From the NCBI GenBank assembly GCA_030693705.1, contig JAUYAB010000025.1, positions 1 through 64,000 on the forward strand: a DNA stretch of 64,000 nucleotides, given 5' to 3'. A program made the position numbers and the translations under genes. Under the pieces are notes generated by a model. That model was given only the letters and a program-made list of their open reading frames with translations. It did no database searches and was not told where the DNA came from. This stretch comes from Ignavibacteria bacterium (GTDB lineage Bacteria; Bacteroidota; Ignavibacteria; Ignavibacteriales; Ignavibacteriaceae). Every line of letters starts with the position of its first letter. Within the stretch, counting starts at the first letter, position 1. Positions 29,297 through 38,270 of this stretch are shown piece after piece.

Positions 29297-29371
29297 CTTT
29301 ATCGTAATCATAAACTTAATCGTAATCTTTGTTCCGCATGGATTAAGATTATGATTAAGAAAAAGATTAAG
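29297..29371. repeat. Inverted repeat of CTTAAT-type hexamers (copy 2)
   Basis: Arms of 31 nt (29297-29327 and 29341-29371) pair imperfectly. The right arm carries GATTAAG three times. It starts 8 bp upstream of the hemW-like start codon, just as copy 1 begins 30 bp upstream of the oxidase start. Confidence 0.65.
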
Positions 29372-29392
29372 AATCAAAAACTTTTTAGTTCG

Positions 29393-29614
29393 TTAGAAAT
29401 CATCGTACACGGCTTCATCATTTTGCAGAAGCGAGTAAGAAAATTCCTGCGAGTTCGGATCGCTTGTCATCGCTTTTATTTTTTTATCTTTTGCTTCATC
29501 TATTAAAAACAAAACGCGAACGATCCCGTTCTTCGGAAGCACATGTTTTATTTGATCCGGCAAAACCAATTTACCGTTTTGGTCAACTTTAATCTGATAT
29601 TCGTAAGCTTTCAT
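29393..29614 (-). CDS. Small hypothetical protein, possibly AbrB/SpoVT-like
   Basis: 73 residues. YEYQIKVDQNGKLVLPDQIK resembles the swapped-hairpin start of AbrB/MazE-like DNA-binding proteins, and the acidic tail (NDEAVYDDF) suits an antitoxin. No toxin gene is adjacent: recN begins 12 bp upstream on the same strand. The assignment is tentative. Confidence 0.6.
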   Translation of the reverse strand: MKAYEYQIKVDQNGKLVLPDQIKHVLPKNGIVRVLFLIDEAKDKKIKAMTSDPNSQEFSYSLLQNDEAVYDDF

Positions 29615-29626
29615 TAGTCTCCCTTT

Positions 29627-31324
29627 CTACTTTTGAATGCTCATTAGTTCTTTTGCTGTTTGTAAACTTGTTTCTGTAACAACTTCACCGCTTAACAGTT
29701 TTGCTACTTCGCGGATTCGTTCTTCATTTATTAATTTTTTAATTGAGCTGACAACTCTTCCATCAACATTTTTTTTCTCAACAGAAAAATGAGTTTCTGC
29801 CAGTGCAGCAATCTGCGGCTGATGAGTGATTGAAATAATCTGATGAAAAGCAGCTAAATTTTTTAACGCCTGCCCGACCTTCTGAGATATTCTTCCGCTA
29901 ATTCCGGTATCAATTTCATCAAAGATGAGAAGCGGAAGCTTGTCATTCTTTGCTAAAATAGTTTTCAACGCAAGCATAATCCGCGAAACTTCCCCGCCTG
30001 AAGCAACCTTACTTAGCGGTTTTGCATCTTCACCCATGTTTGTTGAAATGAAAAATTCAACTTCGTCATAACCGCGCGCATTAAACCGAAACGGAATACC
30101 GTTCTTGTGTGAATTCTGCTCTCCAATCGTTTGTGTGATTTTAACTTCAAAGATTGATTGAGGAATGCCGAGTTCTTTTAAAACTTCTTTTACTTCTTTC
30201 GATATTTTTTTTGCCAACTCATTTCGCTTTTGAGATAATGTTGAAGCAAGTTTTACGAGCGTTTCTTTTTGCTGATGAATTCCCTTTTCTAATTTTTCAA
30301 TTTCATCTTCAAACGATTCAGCCAGTTTTATTTCACCAACAATTTTTTCATAATGCGCTAACAATGCTTCTAATGTTCCTCCATATTTTTTCTTTAGGAG
30401 ATTGATCGACTGAAACCGCGAACGTAATTCTTCAAGCTTTTGCGGCTCAAGTTCAATTTGGTCGTTATACTTGCGGACAACGTTTGTAACGTCATTTATT
30501 ACTGCAATTACAGACTGAAGTTCTCCTGAAGTTTCAGCAAAAGTTTTATCAATTTTCGCAAGCACATTTATATTTTGCTGTACATTAATTAACGAGTCGT
30601 AAATTGATTTTTCAGAATCATAAAGCTGTTGATAAACATTGGTCGTCAGCTCAAGCAGTTTTTCTGAATTTTCAAGAATGTGCAACTCCGCAGCAAGGGT
30701 TTCGTCTTCGTTCTCAACAGGAGAAATAGTCTCTATTTCCTTCCGCTGGAACTCATACAAATCTTTTTTTTCTTTCAAAAGATTTTCTTTAGAACGAAAT
30801 TCAGCTAAATCTCTTTGCAATGCGTTAAAGTGTTCGTATTCTTTTTTATAATCGGACAGCGGTTGCTCCAAACTTCCGAACTCATCGAGAAATTCTATGT
30901 GTGTCTCTGTCCGCAGCAGTGATTGATGCTCGTGTTGTCCGTGCAGATCAACCAAGAGGTTGCCTACTTCTTTAACCACATTCAACGCGACGGGTGTGTC
31001 ATTCAAAAAACATCGATTTGAGCCTTTAACAGACAACTCACGGCGAACGATCAGTTCATCACTTTTTTCAATTTCGTTTTGTTCAAGTAACCGGTCAATT
31101 TTTTTGTTATTGTCGGCAGAAAAAATTCCTTCAACAACCGCCTTATCCGCTCCTTTGCGAATCACCTCATTCGAAGCGCGTTCACCGAGCAGCAAACTCA
31201 TTGCATCTATCAAAATAGATTTACCGGCGCCGGTCTCTCCGGTTATGATGTTCAAACCCCTTTCAAATTCTATTGAAATTTGTTCAAGCAGCGCGTAATC
31301 TTTTATGTATAATGTTTTGAGCAT
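29627..31324 (-). CDS. recN: DNA repair protein RecN
   Basis: A 565-residue SMC-like ATPase for double-strand break repair. Walker A GETGAGKS (29-36), a central coiled coil (about 150-370) and the C-terminal signature KVASGGEVSRIMLALK, then LLIFDEIDTGISG (Walker B) are all present. It starts just past the Nudix gene's stop (21 bp) in a run of co-directional genes. Confidence 0.95.
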   Translation of the reverse strand: MLKTLYIKDYALLEQISIEFERGLNIITGETGAGKSILIDAMSLLLGERASNEVIRKGADKAVVEGIFSADNNKKIDRLLEQNEIEKSDELIVRRELSVKGSNRCFLNDTPVALNVVKEVGNLLVDLHGQHEHQSLLRTETHIEFLDEFGSLEQPLSDYKKEYEHFNALQRDLAEFRSKENLLKEKKDLYEFQRKEIETISPVENEDETLAAELHILENSEKLLELTTNVYQQLYDSEKSIYDSLINVQQNINVLAKIDKTFAETSGELQSVIAVINDVTNVVRKYNDQIELEPQKLEELRSRFQSINLLKKKYGGTLEALLAHYEKIVGEIKLAESFEDEIEKLEKGIHQQKETLVKLASTLSQKRNELAKKISKEVKEVLKELGIPQSIFEVKITQTIGEQNSHKNGIPFRFNARGYDEVEFFISTNMGEDAKPLSKVASGGEVSRIMLALKTILAKNDKLPLLIFDEIDTGISGRISQKVGQALKNLAAFHQIISITHQPQIAALAETHFSVEKKNVDGRVVSSIKKLINEERIREVAKLLSGEVVTETSLQTAKELMSIQK

Positions 31325-31345
31325 GAATGTCAGTTAGTTCTTAAA

Positions 31346-31882
31346 CTATTCATTTATTAATCGAAGTTTAGCGAGCATAATTCCGGAAATAGTTTTTGCA
31401 TCGTAAATTTCTCCGCTTTTAATTTTTTCTTCAATTTCTTTTAAAGTGAATTCGTGAACCTCCATTCCGGATTCTCCCTCTTCACGGTTATGATCTCCCG
31501 CTGTGAGTTCTTCGGCTAAATAAATATGAAGTATCTCCGTACAAAAACCGGGAGTGGTTGCAATTGCTCCCAGTTTAGAAATTTTCTTTGCACGATAGCC
31601 AGTTTCCTCTTCCAATTCACGAACCGCACATGTCTGTGGGTCTTCATTTTCATTTAACTTTCCGGCGGGAAGTTCGAGCAAATATTTTTGAAGCGGATAC
31701 CGAAATTGATTTACGAAAACTATTTTATACTCATTTGTCAACGCTACAATTACCGCTCCGCCATTGTGGAGTGCAGTCTCGCGTACGCTTTTATTTCCGC
31801 TGTTGTATTCAATCTCGTCAACTTGAAGATCAAAAACCCTTCCTTTAAAAACAATTTCGCTTTTTGTAATTGTGAAATTCAT
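31346..31882 (-). CDS. Nudix hydrolase, ADP-ribose pyrophosphatase type
   Basis: 178 residues with a complete Nudix box (GX5EX7REUXEEXGU) at 74-96: GKLNENE, REL and EEETG. The preceding FRYPLQKYLLELPAG is typical of ADP-sugar pyrophosphatases. It probably clears ADP-ribose or a similar nucleotide sugar. Its start overlaps the stop of the upstream coiled-coil gene by 4 bp, suggesting translational coupling. Confidence 0.9.
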   Translation of the reverse strand: MNFTITKSEIVFKGRVFDLQVDEIEYNSGNKSVRETALHNGGAVIVALTNEYKIVFVNQFRYPLQKYLLELPAGKLNENEDPQTCAVRELEEETGYRAKKISKLGAIATTPGFCTEILHIYLAEELTAGDHNREEGESGMEVHEFTLKEIEEKIKSGEIYDAKTISGIMLAKLRLINE

Positions 31883-32406
31883 TCTGCTTTCTTCTCAGCT
31901 TTTTTAATTGTTCCGTAAATAACATTCCCGCTTTCGGCAACAATATTTATGGAGTCATTATCCCAAATAACACGGGTCGCCAAATATTCTTTTATTTTAA
32001 TTAGGTCGTAGCGAGTATCATTAAAAACAGATAGCATTACTTCGACGGAGGTTTTCAATCCTTTTTGATGTCTGTTGAATTCTTTAAATTCAGTTTTTAA
32101 TTCGTTAAGTTGACTATTAGTTTCATTTAATCGGTCATCAAAAGTTGACTTTAAATTACCAAGACCAGCGTTCGTTTCACTTCGCAAGTTCTCAAAACTC
32201 GAACTCATTTCGCTTCGTAATTTTTGAGATTCCGAAATCGTTTCACTCCGCAAAGTTTCAAACCCCAAACTCATTTCGCTTCGTAACTTTTGAGACTCTA
32301 AACTCGTTTCCTTTCGCAGTTTCTCAATTTCTGATTTGAGTCCTTTATTATCTTCACGAAATCCTTTCATTTCTTGAAGAATTTCTTTTAAGATTGTTTC
32401 TTCCAT
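31879..32406 (-). CDS. Coiled-coil protein with internal repeats
   Basis: 175 residues. Residues about 25-100 consist of repeats of 11-12 residues (SQKLRSEMS, FETLRSETIS, SQKLRSEMSSS, FENLRSETNAG), which read as a long amphipathic coiled coil. The C-terminus (LIKIKEYLATRVIWDND) is not recognised. No signal peptide is seen. Similar repeat proteins occur beside many genes without a known role. The DNA repeats suggest recent expansion. Confidence 0.75.
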   Translation of the reverse strand: MEETILKEILQEMKGFREDNKGLKSEIEKLRKETSLESQKLRSEMSLGFETLRSETISESQKLRSEMSSSFENLRSETNAGLGNLKSTFDDRLNETNSQLNELKTEFKEFNRHQKGLKTSVEVMLSVFNDTRYDLIKIKEYLATRVIWDNDSINIVAESGNVIYGTIKKAEKKAE

Positions 32407-32421
32407 GTTATCGCTCTCTTT

Positions 32422-32784
32422 TTATTTTTCGTAATACGGAATCAATTCACTGCCAAGATATTTTAGCAACGCAGTAATTACTCCAAGATCATCAAGGTAA
32501 CCAACTAGAGGAGCAATATCGGGAATAGCGTCAATCGGAGAGATGAAATAAAAAAGCGCCGCTACCACAATTGCTTTGCGATGCCAGGAAACATATTTGT
32601 CTTTCATGTAGCGATAAAGAGCCATGATATCTTTTGCGAAAGAAATTTTTTTGCCGATGCGTTCAACTTTCACCCAAAGATTTTCATCGACATATTTCAT
32701 ATCACTTTTAACTTTGTCTTCATTATAAACTTGATCCTCATCTTCATAATGAATGTCGTGCCATTTAATTTTTTGCTCGTCCAT
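32422..32784 (-). CDS. DUF1232 (YkvA-like) membrane protein
   Basis: 120 residues. The DUF1232 core is clear: KAIVVAALFYFISPIDAIPDIAPLVGYLDD, a membrane-associated helix with the SPIDxIPD motif. The function is unknown in general. It is in the same co-directional run as its neighbours, 15 bp from the next gene. Confidence 0.85.
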   Translation of the reverse strand: MDEQKIKWHDIHYEDEDQVYNEDKVKSDMKYVDENLWVKVERIGKKISFAKDIMALYRYMKDKYVSWHRKAIVVAALFYFISPIDAIPDIAPLVGYLDDLGVITALLKYLGSELIPYYEK

Positions 32785-32807
32785 ATTTCGGCTCAGCTTT
32801 CTTTAAA

Positions 32808-34838
32808 TTATTTTTTATGACTATTAAACCAATCTAATACTGTGTTCCACCAGAGTTTTGCGTTTTGCGGTTTCGTTACCCAATGCGACTCGTCGGGGAA
32901 GTATAAAAATTTGCTTTCCACACCAAGTCGTTGCAGCGCAGTAAACAACTGGAAAGCCTGCTCTTCGGCAAGACGAAAATCATTTGCACTATGAATGACT
33001 AACATCGGAGTTTTACAATTCTGGATGAATCTACTTGGCGAGAATTTTTCATATAATTTTCTGTTATGAATTGGAGTTCCTTTGAATTCCCATTCATTGA
33101 ACCAAAGTTCTTCAGTTGTTCCCCAAGCGCTTTCTGTGTTATACATTCCGTCGTGCGAAACCAAAGCTTTAAAGCGATCGGTGTGTCCGGCAATCCAGTT
33201 GATCATGTAACCGCCGTAGGAAGCGCCTGCGGCAAAAGTGTTTTTTGCATCAATAAAAGAGAAATTTTTAATTGCATAATCGTAAGCGTTCATCAGATCA
33301 ACGTAAGGTTTGCCGCCCCAATCGCCGCTGATCTCATCGACAAATTTTTGTCCGTATCCGGTACTGCCGCGGGGATTAGTTGCAATAACAACGTAACCTT
33401 TTGATGCGAACATTTGCAGATTCCAGCGGTAATGAAAATCATCCGACCAATGCCCTTGCGGTCCACCGTGAACAAGAAAGATCATCGGATATTTTTTCTT
33501 TGCATCGAAAAATGGCGGTTTAACTAAAATTGATTGAACCTTTGTTCCATTCGCGCCTTTGCTCCAAAATGTCTCAAGCGGATTCATTTCAATTGAAGCT
33601 AATCGATCCTGATTTAGAAAAGTAATTTGCTGTAACTCTTTTCCTTCGGTTGAAATTGAAAAAATTTCATACGGAAGGTTTGTTCTCTGCTGCTTGAAAA
33701 AAAGTTTCTTACTGTCATTTGAAAGAAGAAGATTTGTGTTGTCTCCTTCTTTTTGTAGAAGAGTAAGTTTTGAAGTCGCAACATCAAGTTTATAAAGCGA
33801 GGTATAAATCTCATTCTCTGCTAAAAAACAAATTGCTTTTGAATCGGTTGACCAAACAATTTCATTTACAGAAAGAGCAATATCATTCGTTAATATTTTG
33901 GTTGTTCCGGTACTGCGATCATAGAGCATCAGCCTTGCTTTATCAGCCTCAAATCCTGCACGTTCCATTGAAGTGTAAGCGATAAATTTTCCGTCGGGCG
34001 AATAGACCGGCTGACAATCATTCCCCTTACTTTTCGAAATCTTTTTGAATGGAGTTGGTTTTGATTTATCAACATCCTTTAACTGCATAATAAAAATATC
34101 GTTGTTGGTACTTGTGGCAACCACTTTATCAAGGTTCATCGTGAATGCTGCTTCACTTCCGTCAGGCGAAAACGAATAATCATGACTGCTGCCAAGCGCG
34201 ATTGGCGGAACATCGCTTGTGCTGTTCAAAGTAAGATCAACAACTTCTTTACTTGAAACATCAAGTAAAAAAAGATGGCTTCGTTTTTCTCCGCGCCATT
34301 CGTCCCAATGGCGATACATAAGCTCGGTAAAGATGCTTGCTTTTACTTTACTTTCTTCTTTTGCTTTGTCTTTTGCTTTGTTGCATTCATCGGTTGTGCA
34401 ATCGGGATAAACAGAAGAAACAAACAACATTTTTTTACCGTCATCCGACCAGACTATTCCCGAAGCCCCGGTTGAAAGATCGGTCAGTTTTTGTTCATCA
34501 GAACCATCCGGGTTTGCTGCCCAGATTTGGCTTTCGAATACATACGCGATTCTTTTGCCGTCGGGAGAAAAAATGGGATTGGTTTCACTCTTTAAACTGT
34601 TTTTAAAAGGACGGAGATTCTTCCCGTCTCTATCAATGAGATAAATATCTGTGTTCCCCTTATTCTCTTCGACGGAATAAGTGGTAACAGTGAAGGCAAT
34701 TGTGTTTCCATCGGAAGAAATTTGGACGTTTCCGATGCGTTTCATTCCCCATAAATCATCGAATGTTAATGCGTGTTTTGGCTGCGACATAAGCATGGTT
34801 GAAAGAATTACAAAAATTAAAGAAAAGGTTCTCATCAA
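32808..34838 (-). CDS. S9 family exported peptidase (acylaminoacyl-peptidase/DPP-like)
   Basis: A 676-residue exported enzyme with a signal peptide (1-18), an N-terminal beta-propeller with DGKRIAYV-type repeats, and a C-terminal alpha/beta-hydrolase. The catalytic Ser540 lies in AAGASYGGYMINW, the Asp in SANDFRLAEEQ and the His in PDESHW. It cleaves short peptides or N-terminal residues in the periplasm, supporting peptide use as food. The next gene starts 23 bp downstream. Confidence 0.93.
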   Translation of the reverse strand: MMRTFSLIFVILSTMLMSQPKHALTFDDLWGMKRIGNVQISSDGNTIAFTVTTYSVEENKGNTDIYLIDRDGKNLRPFKNSLKSETNPIFSPDGKRIAYVFESQIWAANPDGSDEQKLTDLSTGASGIVWSDDGKKMLFVSSVYPDCTTDECNKAKDKAKEESKVKASIFTELMYRHWDEWRGEKRSHLFLLDVSSKEVVDLTLNSTSDVPPIALGSSHDYSFSPDGSEAAFTMNLDKVVATSTNNDIFIMQLKDVDKSKPTPFKKISKSKGNDCQPVYSPDGKFIAYTSMERAGFEADKARLMLYDRSTGTTKILTNDIALSVNEIVWSTDSKAICFLAENEIYTSLYKLDVATSKLTLLQKEGDNTNLLLSNDSKKLFFKQQRTNLPYEIFSISTEGKELQQITFLNQDRLASIEMNPLETFWSKGANGTKVQSILVKPPFFDAKKKYPMIFLVHGGPQGHWSDDFHYRWNLQMFASKGYVVIATNPRGSTGYGQKFVDEISGDWGGKPYVDLMNAYDYAIKNFSFIDAKNTFAAGASYGGYMINWIAGHTDRFKALVSHDGMYNTESAWGTTEELWFNEWEFKGTPIHNRKLYEKFSPSRFIQNCKTPMLVIHSANDFRLAEEQAFQLFTALQRLGVESKFLYFPDESHWVTKPQNAKLWWNTVLDWFNSHKK

Positions 34839-34894
34839 TACCTCTGATGTATTTTTTTAATGATCAAAGTTACAGGTTTTGTAATTAAGTTTTG

Positions 34895-34932
34895 ATGAAA
34901 AAATTTAGGGAAAACCCGAAAAAGTTTTCCCT
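34895..34932 (-). terminator. Terminator of the DUF2339-like gene
   Basis: On the minus strand AGGGAAAAC and GTTTTCCCT pair (arms at 34924-34932 and 34907-34915), followed by AAATTTTTTC. It sits about 45 bp after the stop at 34976. Confidence 0.8.
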
Positions 34933-34975
34933 TAAAATGATGAGCGGAAATATTCCCCGTATTTCGACCAGCCGA

Positions 34976-36628
34976 TTATGCGTGTTTACTTTTTTTCTTT
35001 GAATAAATTATCGAAAGACTAAGCAATACAATTCCTAAAACGATAAAGGAAACTATCTTATAAAGCCAATCCGAGCTTGTTATCCCGATAATAAAAACAT
35101 AAACAACGGTTAAGAGTAATGTTGCGAGAGACATCCACCGGTATTTTTCAATTTTAAGAAGAAGACTGAAAAGGTAGTAAAGAATTGAAACCGCGATCCA
35201 CGATAAACTCACAAATCCGCTTGGAACCGCATTATATAAAGCGTAAGGAATAATCAACAACGCTGTAACGAGATAGGCGTTCCTCATTTGTTCGGTCTTT
35301 AATTCAAGCCGTTCTTTTTTCCAGTTCAATATTCTTGCGCTGATGAGGGCGACCAAACCAAAACTAATACTCACCAGATCAACTTTGCCGCCAAAAGCAA
35401 GGAAGGCAAAAAATATCGCGAGATAAATTCCAAAATTTGCCACAATAATAAATTTGGAGCGGAACCAAACCGCGGTGGAAACAACTACAATACTCTGCCA
35501 GCAAAGCCAGATAAAATAATCGGGAATCTTAAACTGCGTAACGATTGCAACACTTAATGCAAGGTATGCCGTCATCACATAAAAAAAGGTTGAGAATTTG
35601 CTATGCCTTTTTGTCCAGAAAAAAGTTGAAAGAACGATAAAAACAAGAAACGCCACAAAATGGAAAAGTGGATTCAGCGCCGAAGGTCGGGTTACTGTGA
35701 TCAGCAAAAACAATCCATAACCGAGAGTTGTGTTTCCAACTGATGAAATAATTTCTTCTGTTGATTCCGGTGTTATTACTTCTCTTAAAAAGACACCGAG
35801 TGAAAAAAGTATCACAAACAAAAGAAGAAAGAGTAGATTGATCTCCGGCAAAGAGCTGAATGCAAGAGGTTTGCCGACAACCGGATTGTTAAAGAACCAT
35901 AAAAGATGCGTGAGGTAAGTAAGCACAGCCGTGTAAATAACAAGGTTAATCCATTTCTTCTTATAAGAGATAACAATAGAAACAACAACCAGCGCAGTTT
36001 CAAAAAATAAAATTGCAATCGCGTTGTCGCTGACTAAAGCAGTTGTAAAACCGAGAGCGAATGTTATTCCCGTGATGTAAATTAATTCACGTTTGAGCGA
36101 AATAAAAAAACAAAGGAGAACGACCAACGACAGCAAACCAACTTCCAAAGCGGTATCAGAAACGGTTTGCTGCGGGCTGAAAAAGTATAAACGAAGTGTG
36201 GTAAAATAAAGGAGAACCAAACTTCCGCCAAGAAAATAACCGGCGATAAATTCATAATTCCTTTGCATGTAAATCGAAAAAGCGCCTATCGCAGATGCTA
36301 AAAAATAACCAAAGAGACTCGGGAGAAATGAAGGAAGATTTTCGTAAGGGAAGGTTAGCAAAAATCCGATGCCGATTGCCAAAACAATAATTCCTGTTTT
36401 TGCAAACCAGAATTGCCCGATGCGATTCTCCAATTGTTCGTCATCTTGTGGTTCCAAAACTTCATTAACAATTTCATATTCAACCACCGGCTCAATGGAA
36501 GAAAAAATTTCAGGCTCTTTTTGTGGTGCAAGATGAAGAGCGTTTTCCACCGCAGTCAGTCGTAAATCAATACGCTTTAAAAATTCAACAATTTCCCCGT
36601 GAGTTGATAAATCAGAAAGATTATTCAT
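34976..36628 (-). CDS. Polytopic membrane protein, DUF2339-like
   Basis: 550 residues. A short coiled-coil start is followed from about residue 70 by some 15 hydrophobic helices. FAKTGIIVLAIGIGFLLTF and the glycine-rich AGYFLGGSLVLLYFTTLRLY match the DUF2339 pattern. It has no known function. No partner gene is obvious on either side; the cytochrome cluster upstream ends with its own hairpin. Confidence 0.7.
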   Translation of the reverse strand: MNNLSDLSTHGEIVEFLKRIDLRLTAVENALHLAPQKEPEIFSSIEPVVEYEIVNEVLEPQDDEQLENRIGQFWFAKTGIIVLAIGIGFLLTFPYENLPSFLPSLFGYFLASAIGAFSIYMQRNYEFIAGYFLGGSLVLLYFTTLRLYFFSPQQTVSDTALEVGLLSLVVLLCFFISLKRELIYITGITFALGFTTALVSDNAIAILFFETALVVVSIVISYKKKWINLVIYTAVLTYLTHLLWFFNNPVVGKPLAFSSLPEINLLFLLLFVILFSLGVFLREVITPESTEEIISSVGNTTLGYGLFLLITVTRPSALNPLFHFVAFLVFIVLSTFFWTKRHSKFSTFFYVMTAYLALSVAIVTQFKIPDYFIWLCWQSIVVVSTAVWFRSKFIIVANFGIYLAIFFAFLAFGGKVDLVSISFGLVALISARILNWKKERLELKTEQMRNAYLVTALLIIPYALYNAVPSGFVSLSWIAVSILYYLFSLLLKIEKYRWMSLATLLLTVVYVFIIGITSSDWLYKIVSFIVLGIVLLSLSIIYSKKKSKHA

Positions 36629-36710
36629 AACGTCTCCTTAGAACTTGTTAAAAGATTAAACTCTTCGTGCATCAAAAACAAGAAAGAAAAAGGATGGAAA
36701 ATCCGAAGAA

Positions 36711-36737
36711 ATGGAGCCGAAGTTAATCCAGCTCCAT
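36711..36737 (-). terminator. Hairpin at the end of the cytochrome cluster
   Basis: ATGGAGC and GCTCCAT pair around a 13-base loop, 50 bp past the stop of the 11-haem cytochrome gene. On the minus strand TTTCTTCGGATTTTCC follows, a modest T stretch. Confidence 0.5.
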
Positions 36738-36788
36738 TACTACAAAATGAAATTTAAAAACACAAAACCTGATAGAAGTGTTAAACTT

Positions 36789-38270
36789 TTACGACTGTTT
36801 TTCCGCTTGTTTCTTTTCTATTTGCTTAATATATAAGTAGAGAGCAAACGATAGTAAGCTGATAATAAGCACCGAAACCAACAAACCGTATCGACGAAAG
36901 AAATAATTATCAACAGCTTCTTTAGCTTCTACAATTGAAGCAGAAGTTACAGACAATCCTTTTCCGACAACAACATCTTTAAATTTTTGTTCGCTAAAGG
37001 AATGAACCATTGTACGCGCTTCAAGCTTTGCCTGATGCGCATCGCGGAGTTTAAACTTCGTTTCCGAGATTTCCATTCCTTTTTGTTCGGCATCGTTGAT
37101 AAGTTTTAGCGCTAACTCTTCAGATGTATCTAAACTATCAATATAACTGCGCATTTTTTTTGCAACAAAATATCCTTTAGTTGATTTCGTTTCAGTATGG
37201 CACTTGCTGCAAACCGCATCTTTGCCAACTCCAAGCATCGCCTTTGTCGCCGGCATTATTCCGTGATTGCTATGGCACGTTTCGCATTCCGGTAATTTTT
37301 CTTTATCGAATGCCTGTTTGTGCGGACTTGAAGAAAACAAATCAGCATTTAGAGCATGGCAAGTTCCGCACACTTTAGAAATTGATTCAACTCCCGGAGG
37401 TGTAGCGCCATGATTTCCGTGGCAGCTATTGCAAGCCGGAGCTCCGACATCGTGTTTTTCTAACAAAGCTTTTCCATGAACACTAATGGCATACTTCGCG
37501 TATTGGTCGGTAGGTATTTTATAACCTGCCATATACTGTGCATCGCTGTGGCATTTTGAACAAGTTTCGGGAATGTTAAGAGCATAGACTTGAGACTTAG
37601 TATCTTTAGTCGCGCGAATTCCATGACTGCCGTGGCAGCTCGCGCATTCAGCAGGTTTTGGATCGCCTTTCGCATTCCGCATACCATGAACGCTTGTTCT
37701 ATATTTTGCAACTTGATCAACTGCAAGAGAAGGATTGTATGTCTGCATGAACTTTGCGTTGCTATGACATTTTCCGCAAGTGTTTGGAATATTTAGCGGA
37801 TAAACCGGAGAAGCCGGATTTTTTACTGAAACAATTCCATGCGCGTTATGACAAGTTATACACTGAATAATTTTTTCTTTCCCGTTTGTAGAAAGTTTTC
37901 CGTGAACGCTGGCTTTCAATAATTCTAATTGATTGGTGGGAAGATGCGAACCATATTTTTGCATCATCTCTTTTTTTTCGTGGCAATTGGCGCAGCGTAA
38001 AGAAATGTCGTCTCCTTTGGGAATTCCTAAAAATCCGGCAGACTTGCTCATCGCCTTTTCCATATCGTCGGATCTGCTATCACCGCCGTGGCAGCCCGCG
38101 CATGAGACACCTTTTTGAAAGTGAATATCTTTTTTAAATTGATCTGCTACTCCGCCGAGTTGTTCGTGGCAAACAAAACATTGATCTGAACTTTCGGGAG
38201 TTTTTCCGTTAAGAAGAGAATATCCGGCTAAGAGAAAAATGGTAAAGGTGAAAAAGATTATTTTTTTCAT
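36789..38270 (-). CDS. Undecahaem c-type cytochrome, membrane-anchored
   Basis: The start at 38270 (AGGA nine bases ahead) makes the signal peptide begin MKKIIFFTF; an ATG nine bases upstream is less likely. The 493-residue protein has 11 CXXCH haem motifs, from CFVCH to CSKCH, and one C-terminal membrane helix (LVSVLIISLLSFALYLYI), so it should sit in the periplasm tethered to the inner membrane. Motifs are spread about every 30-40 residues, with CXXCHxxHG repeats as in cytochromes that pass electrons along a chain. It overlaps the stop of the cytochrome b gene by 4 bp, so it is probably translated with it and accepts electrons from the Rieske/cytochrome b pair. Confidence 0.93.
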   Translation of the reverse strand: MKKIIFFTFTIFLLAGYSLLNGKTPESSDQCFVCHEQLGGVADQFKKDIHFQKGVSCAGCHGGDSRSDDMEKAMSKSAGFLGIPKGDDISLRCANCHEKKEMMQKYGSHLPTNQLELLKASVHGKLSTNGKEKIIQCITCHNAHGIVSVKNPASPVYPLNIPNTCGKCHSNAKFMQTYNPSLAVDQVAKYRTSVHGMRNAKGDPKPAECASCHGSHGIRATKDTKSQVYALNIPETCSKCHSDAQYMAGYKIPTDQYAKYAISVHGKALLEKHDVGAPACNSCHGNHGATPPGVESISKVCGTCHALNADLFSSSPHKQAFDKEKLPECETCHSNHGIMPATKAMLGVGKDAVCSKCHTETKSTKGYFVAKKMRSYIDSLDTSEELALKLINDAEQKGMEISETKFKLRDAHQAKLEARTMVHSFSEQKFKDVVVGKGLSVTSASIVEAKEAVDNYFFRRYGLLVSVLIISLLSFALYLYIKQIEKKQAEKQS

